DNA of 36,564 nt from Paramacrobiotus richtersi (lineage: Eukaryota; Tardigrada; Eutardigrada; Parachela; Macrobiotidae), in the NCBI GenBank assembly GCA_034698045.1, contig JAQGAU010000166.1, forward strand, positions 1 to 36,564, in the 5' to 3' direction. Shown here piece by piece: positions 34,890 through 36,564 of the stretch. The notes beneath the pieces were generated by a model. It had not been told where the DNA came from and did no database searches. It worked only from the letters and a program-made list of their open reading frames with translations. Each line of letters begins with the position of its first letter. Within the stretch, counting starts at the first letter, position 1. A program made the position numbers and the translations under genes.

Positions 34890-36564
34890 ATGGACGTGGA
34901 CGATCTGGAACAAGGACTTTTGTCCGCATTCAGCTCGATGAACACCAACGACAAAAATGAACTGGTTACGCAGTTCCAGACTTTAATTGGACAGAACATC
35001 AATCGCGGAACATGCGAGTTTTTCTTGGATATGAACAACTGGTATGCTTATGTCGATTTTTGCACGAAAGTTTAACATCTCGAATAGATGCGACGGATGC
35101 ATCGGTCTTGCTGTTTGTCACTGAACATGGTTATGCACTATATATTTTAAGTTTTAAGATTTTATCCAAGGCTTGCTCCAGGTTTTGTTATGTAGTTACC
35201 AGTCAGATTTTGAAAAGATAAGTAATTGCAGCCTGTGACACACTGAGACATGGCTTTATCTTTTGCAGGAATCTTCAGCAAGCCATTTGTTCCTATTACG
35301 ACCTTGAGAACAATCAGGAAAATCTGCCCCAAATGGTTTTCGTTCAGGACGTAACCATTGGGGAAGGTGAATCGGTTCCTCCCAAGACGAAATTCATTAA
35401 AACGTGGAAAATACGAAATCCAGGTAAAGCAGCAGATTGGATCTGTTCTAAGGGTTGTGAATCCTTTCTAATATGAGAAAAACGATTATCTGAAGCTTGC
35501 AGTGCAGCGATGTTGCAAAAGGACTTTTTTTAATTTTTGCTTCCTGGTAGCTAGAATCTCCAGACATTATTATTTCGAGATAGTTGTTATAACCCAGTTG
35601 TAGAAAATTCCTTAAGAAAATGACACCCTTCCAGACTTGTGATTTTCCTTTAGATTTCGAAATTTTATTGCCTCTTTTGGTACTTAATGAAAGCTGATCC
35701 TCCTGACGTTTAAGCAATGGAGTTTCGATGTTTTCATCACTACTGTCGGAACGGAAATTATTGTTGTTTAATACAGAGTAATTACAGTCATTTCGAAGTA
35801 TGGATTCGTAGTTTTCGCTGTACTTTCTTGTTTTGCCGAGTCATATCCGTTGACTAACGGCTGGCCAAATTTCAGGGTGGGACAGTTGGCCTCCTGGATG
35901 CGCCCTCCGTTTCACTGGGAATGGTCACCAAATGACTCATATTGAGCGCATTGCTCTGCCTTCACTGAAACCCGGGGATACTTACGATGCCAGTATTGAG
36001 ATGGAGAGTCCGGAACAGCCTGGAATGTATCAAGGACAGTGGCGGATGTGCAGTCCAACTGGAATGTACTGTGGAGGTTTGTCCATGAAATGAGTAGACT
36101 AGGACGTTTAGGTATCCTTTAGTGGTTACAAAACTGTGCGGTAGTATAAACTGTGAATAAAATAAGTTCCGAATCTTACATTACCTAAGTCAGATCCATG
36201 AACCTGATCATTGAGAAGCATATCTGACATTTTCTAAAATTTTCTGAAATTTTCGAAACATTTTTAAGAATTAAATGTAAAGCAGTTTTCGAAAATGTAA
36301 AGAAGATGTAATAAAAATTTTTACAGATCAAAAATTATTAGAAGCCATCGACAAGAAGTGTTTGAGCATGGTTTAAGAAGTTACTGTGTGATACATTTCT
36401 CGAGTGCCAGTGTGACAAATTTCTCGGGCTGTTCTTGATTTCGACTTTCTTATCTTAGATACGATTTGGGTGATTTTGCAAGTGGACGAAAATGGTGTCT
36501 TATCCCTGACGCAACAAATGTCCTCTATTCCATTGGGGAATTCGCGAGAATCCAGGTCGAGTTT
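34890..36564 (+). CDS. ILRUN: ILRUN (C6orf106)-like protein, UBA-like and FW domains (3' end outside window)
   Basis: Vertebrate ILRUN is a regulator of innate immunity that dampens IRF3 and p300/CBP-driven transcription. Four exons lie in the window: 34890-35041, 35269-35423, 35876-36076 and 36459 onward, cut by the right edge. The N-terminal UBA-like region reads DKNELVTQFQTLIGQNI, then FFLDMNNWNLQQAICSYYD. The FW (NBR1-type, Trp-rich) domain reads DVTIGEGESVPPKTKFIKTW, WDSWPPGCALRF, PGMYQGQWRMCSPTGMYCGD and TIWVILQVDENGVLSLTQQM. Alignment to the human protein is close throughout, and phases agree at each junction (TG|G, G|GG, G|AT). The introns 35424-35875 and 36077-36458 contain no supported genes. 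The expected disordered tail is outside the window. Confidence 0.96.

Noticed and set aside
1-36564. CRISPR arrays, prokaryotic operons, insertion sequences, viral genes
   Set aside because: The window is intron-rich animal DNA. No regularly spaced repeats, transposase or viral protein signatures were seen.

Overview
This window is gene-dense nuclear DNA from a small-genome invertebrate animal. The evidence is many short spliceosomal introns (often 45-90 nt) and genes typical of animals: IFT140, DNAAF10/WDR92, LRRC23, ILRUN, WBP11, TFB2M, ADF/cofilin, an SLC5 transporter and a PPM1A/B-type phosphatase. I see no bacterial operon, CRISPR array or transposase. The lineage cannot be fixed from sequence alone. 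A tardigrade-like compact ecdysozoan genome is my guess, not a demonstration. Exons below were built by hand from ORFs, GT-AG sites, reading phase and remembered family proteins. Every model keeps an open frame across all junctions.

Layout: (1) 1-1315, minus, 3' part of an ADF/cofilin gene, cut by the window edge. (2) 2752-5156, plus, an MDM1-like microtubule/centriole protein, followed with no spacer by a possible 82-residue membrane protein (5157-5451). (3) 5553-8716, minus, an SLC5 sodium-coupled monocarboxylate/multivitamin-type transporter in 17 exons. (4) 9712-16828, minus, complete IFT140 in 21 exons. (5) 17964-20622, plus, a PP2C phosphatase with an unrecognised C-terminal extension. 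(6) 21354-23875, minus, DNAAF10/WDR92 in 9 exons. (7) 24210-26651, plus, LRRC23. (8) 26877-29117, minus, WBP11 in 10 exons. (9) 29527-31901, plus, TFB2M. (10) 31902-34889, the largest gene-poor stretch. (11) 34890-36564, plus, the 5' part of ILRUN, cut by the right edge.

Strands nearly alternate, so most promoters are head-to-head and most 3' ends converge. Three genes encode cilium or flagellum components (IFT-A transport, axonemal dynein assembly, radial spoke 3) and a fourth resembles the centriolar protein MDM1. DNAAF10 and LRRC23, both motile-axoneme proteins, face away from each other across only 334 bp and probably share a promoter. The other genes cover actin turnover, membrane transport, phosphatase signalling, pre-mRNA splicing, mitochondrial transcription and control of innate immunity, and have no obvious functional link.

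The least explained parts are the C-terminal extension of the phosphatase, which contains a tandem 16-residue repeat, and the small membrane-protein ORF whose ATG abuts the MDM1-like stop codon.
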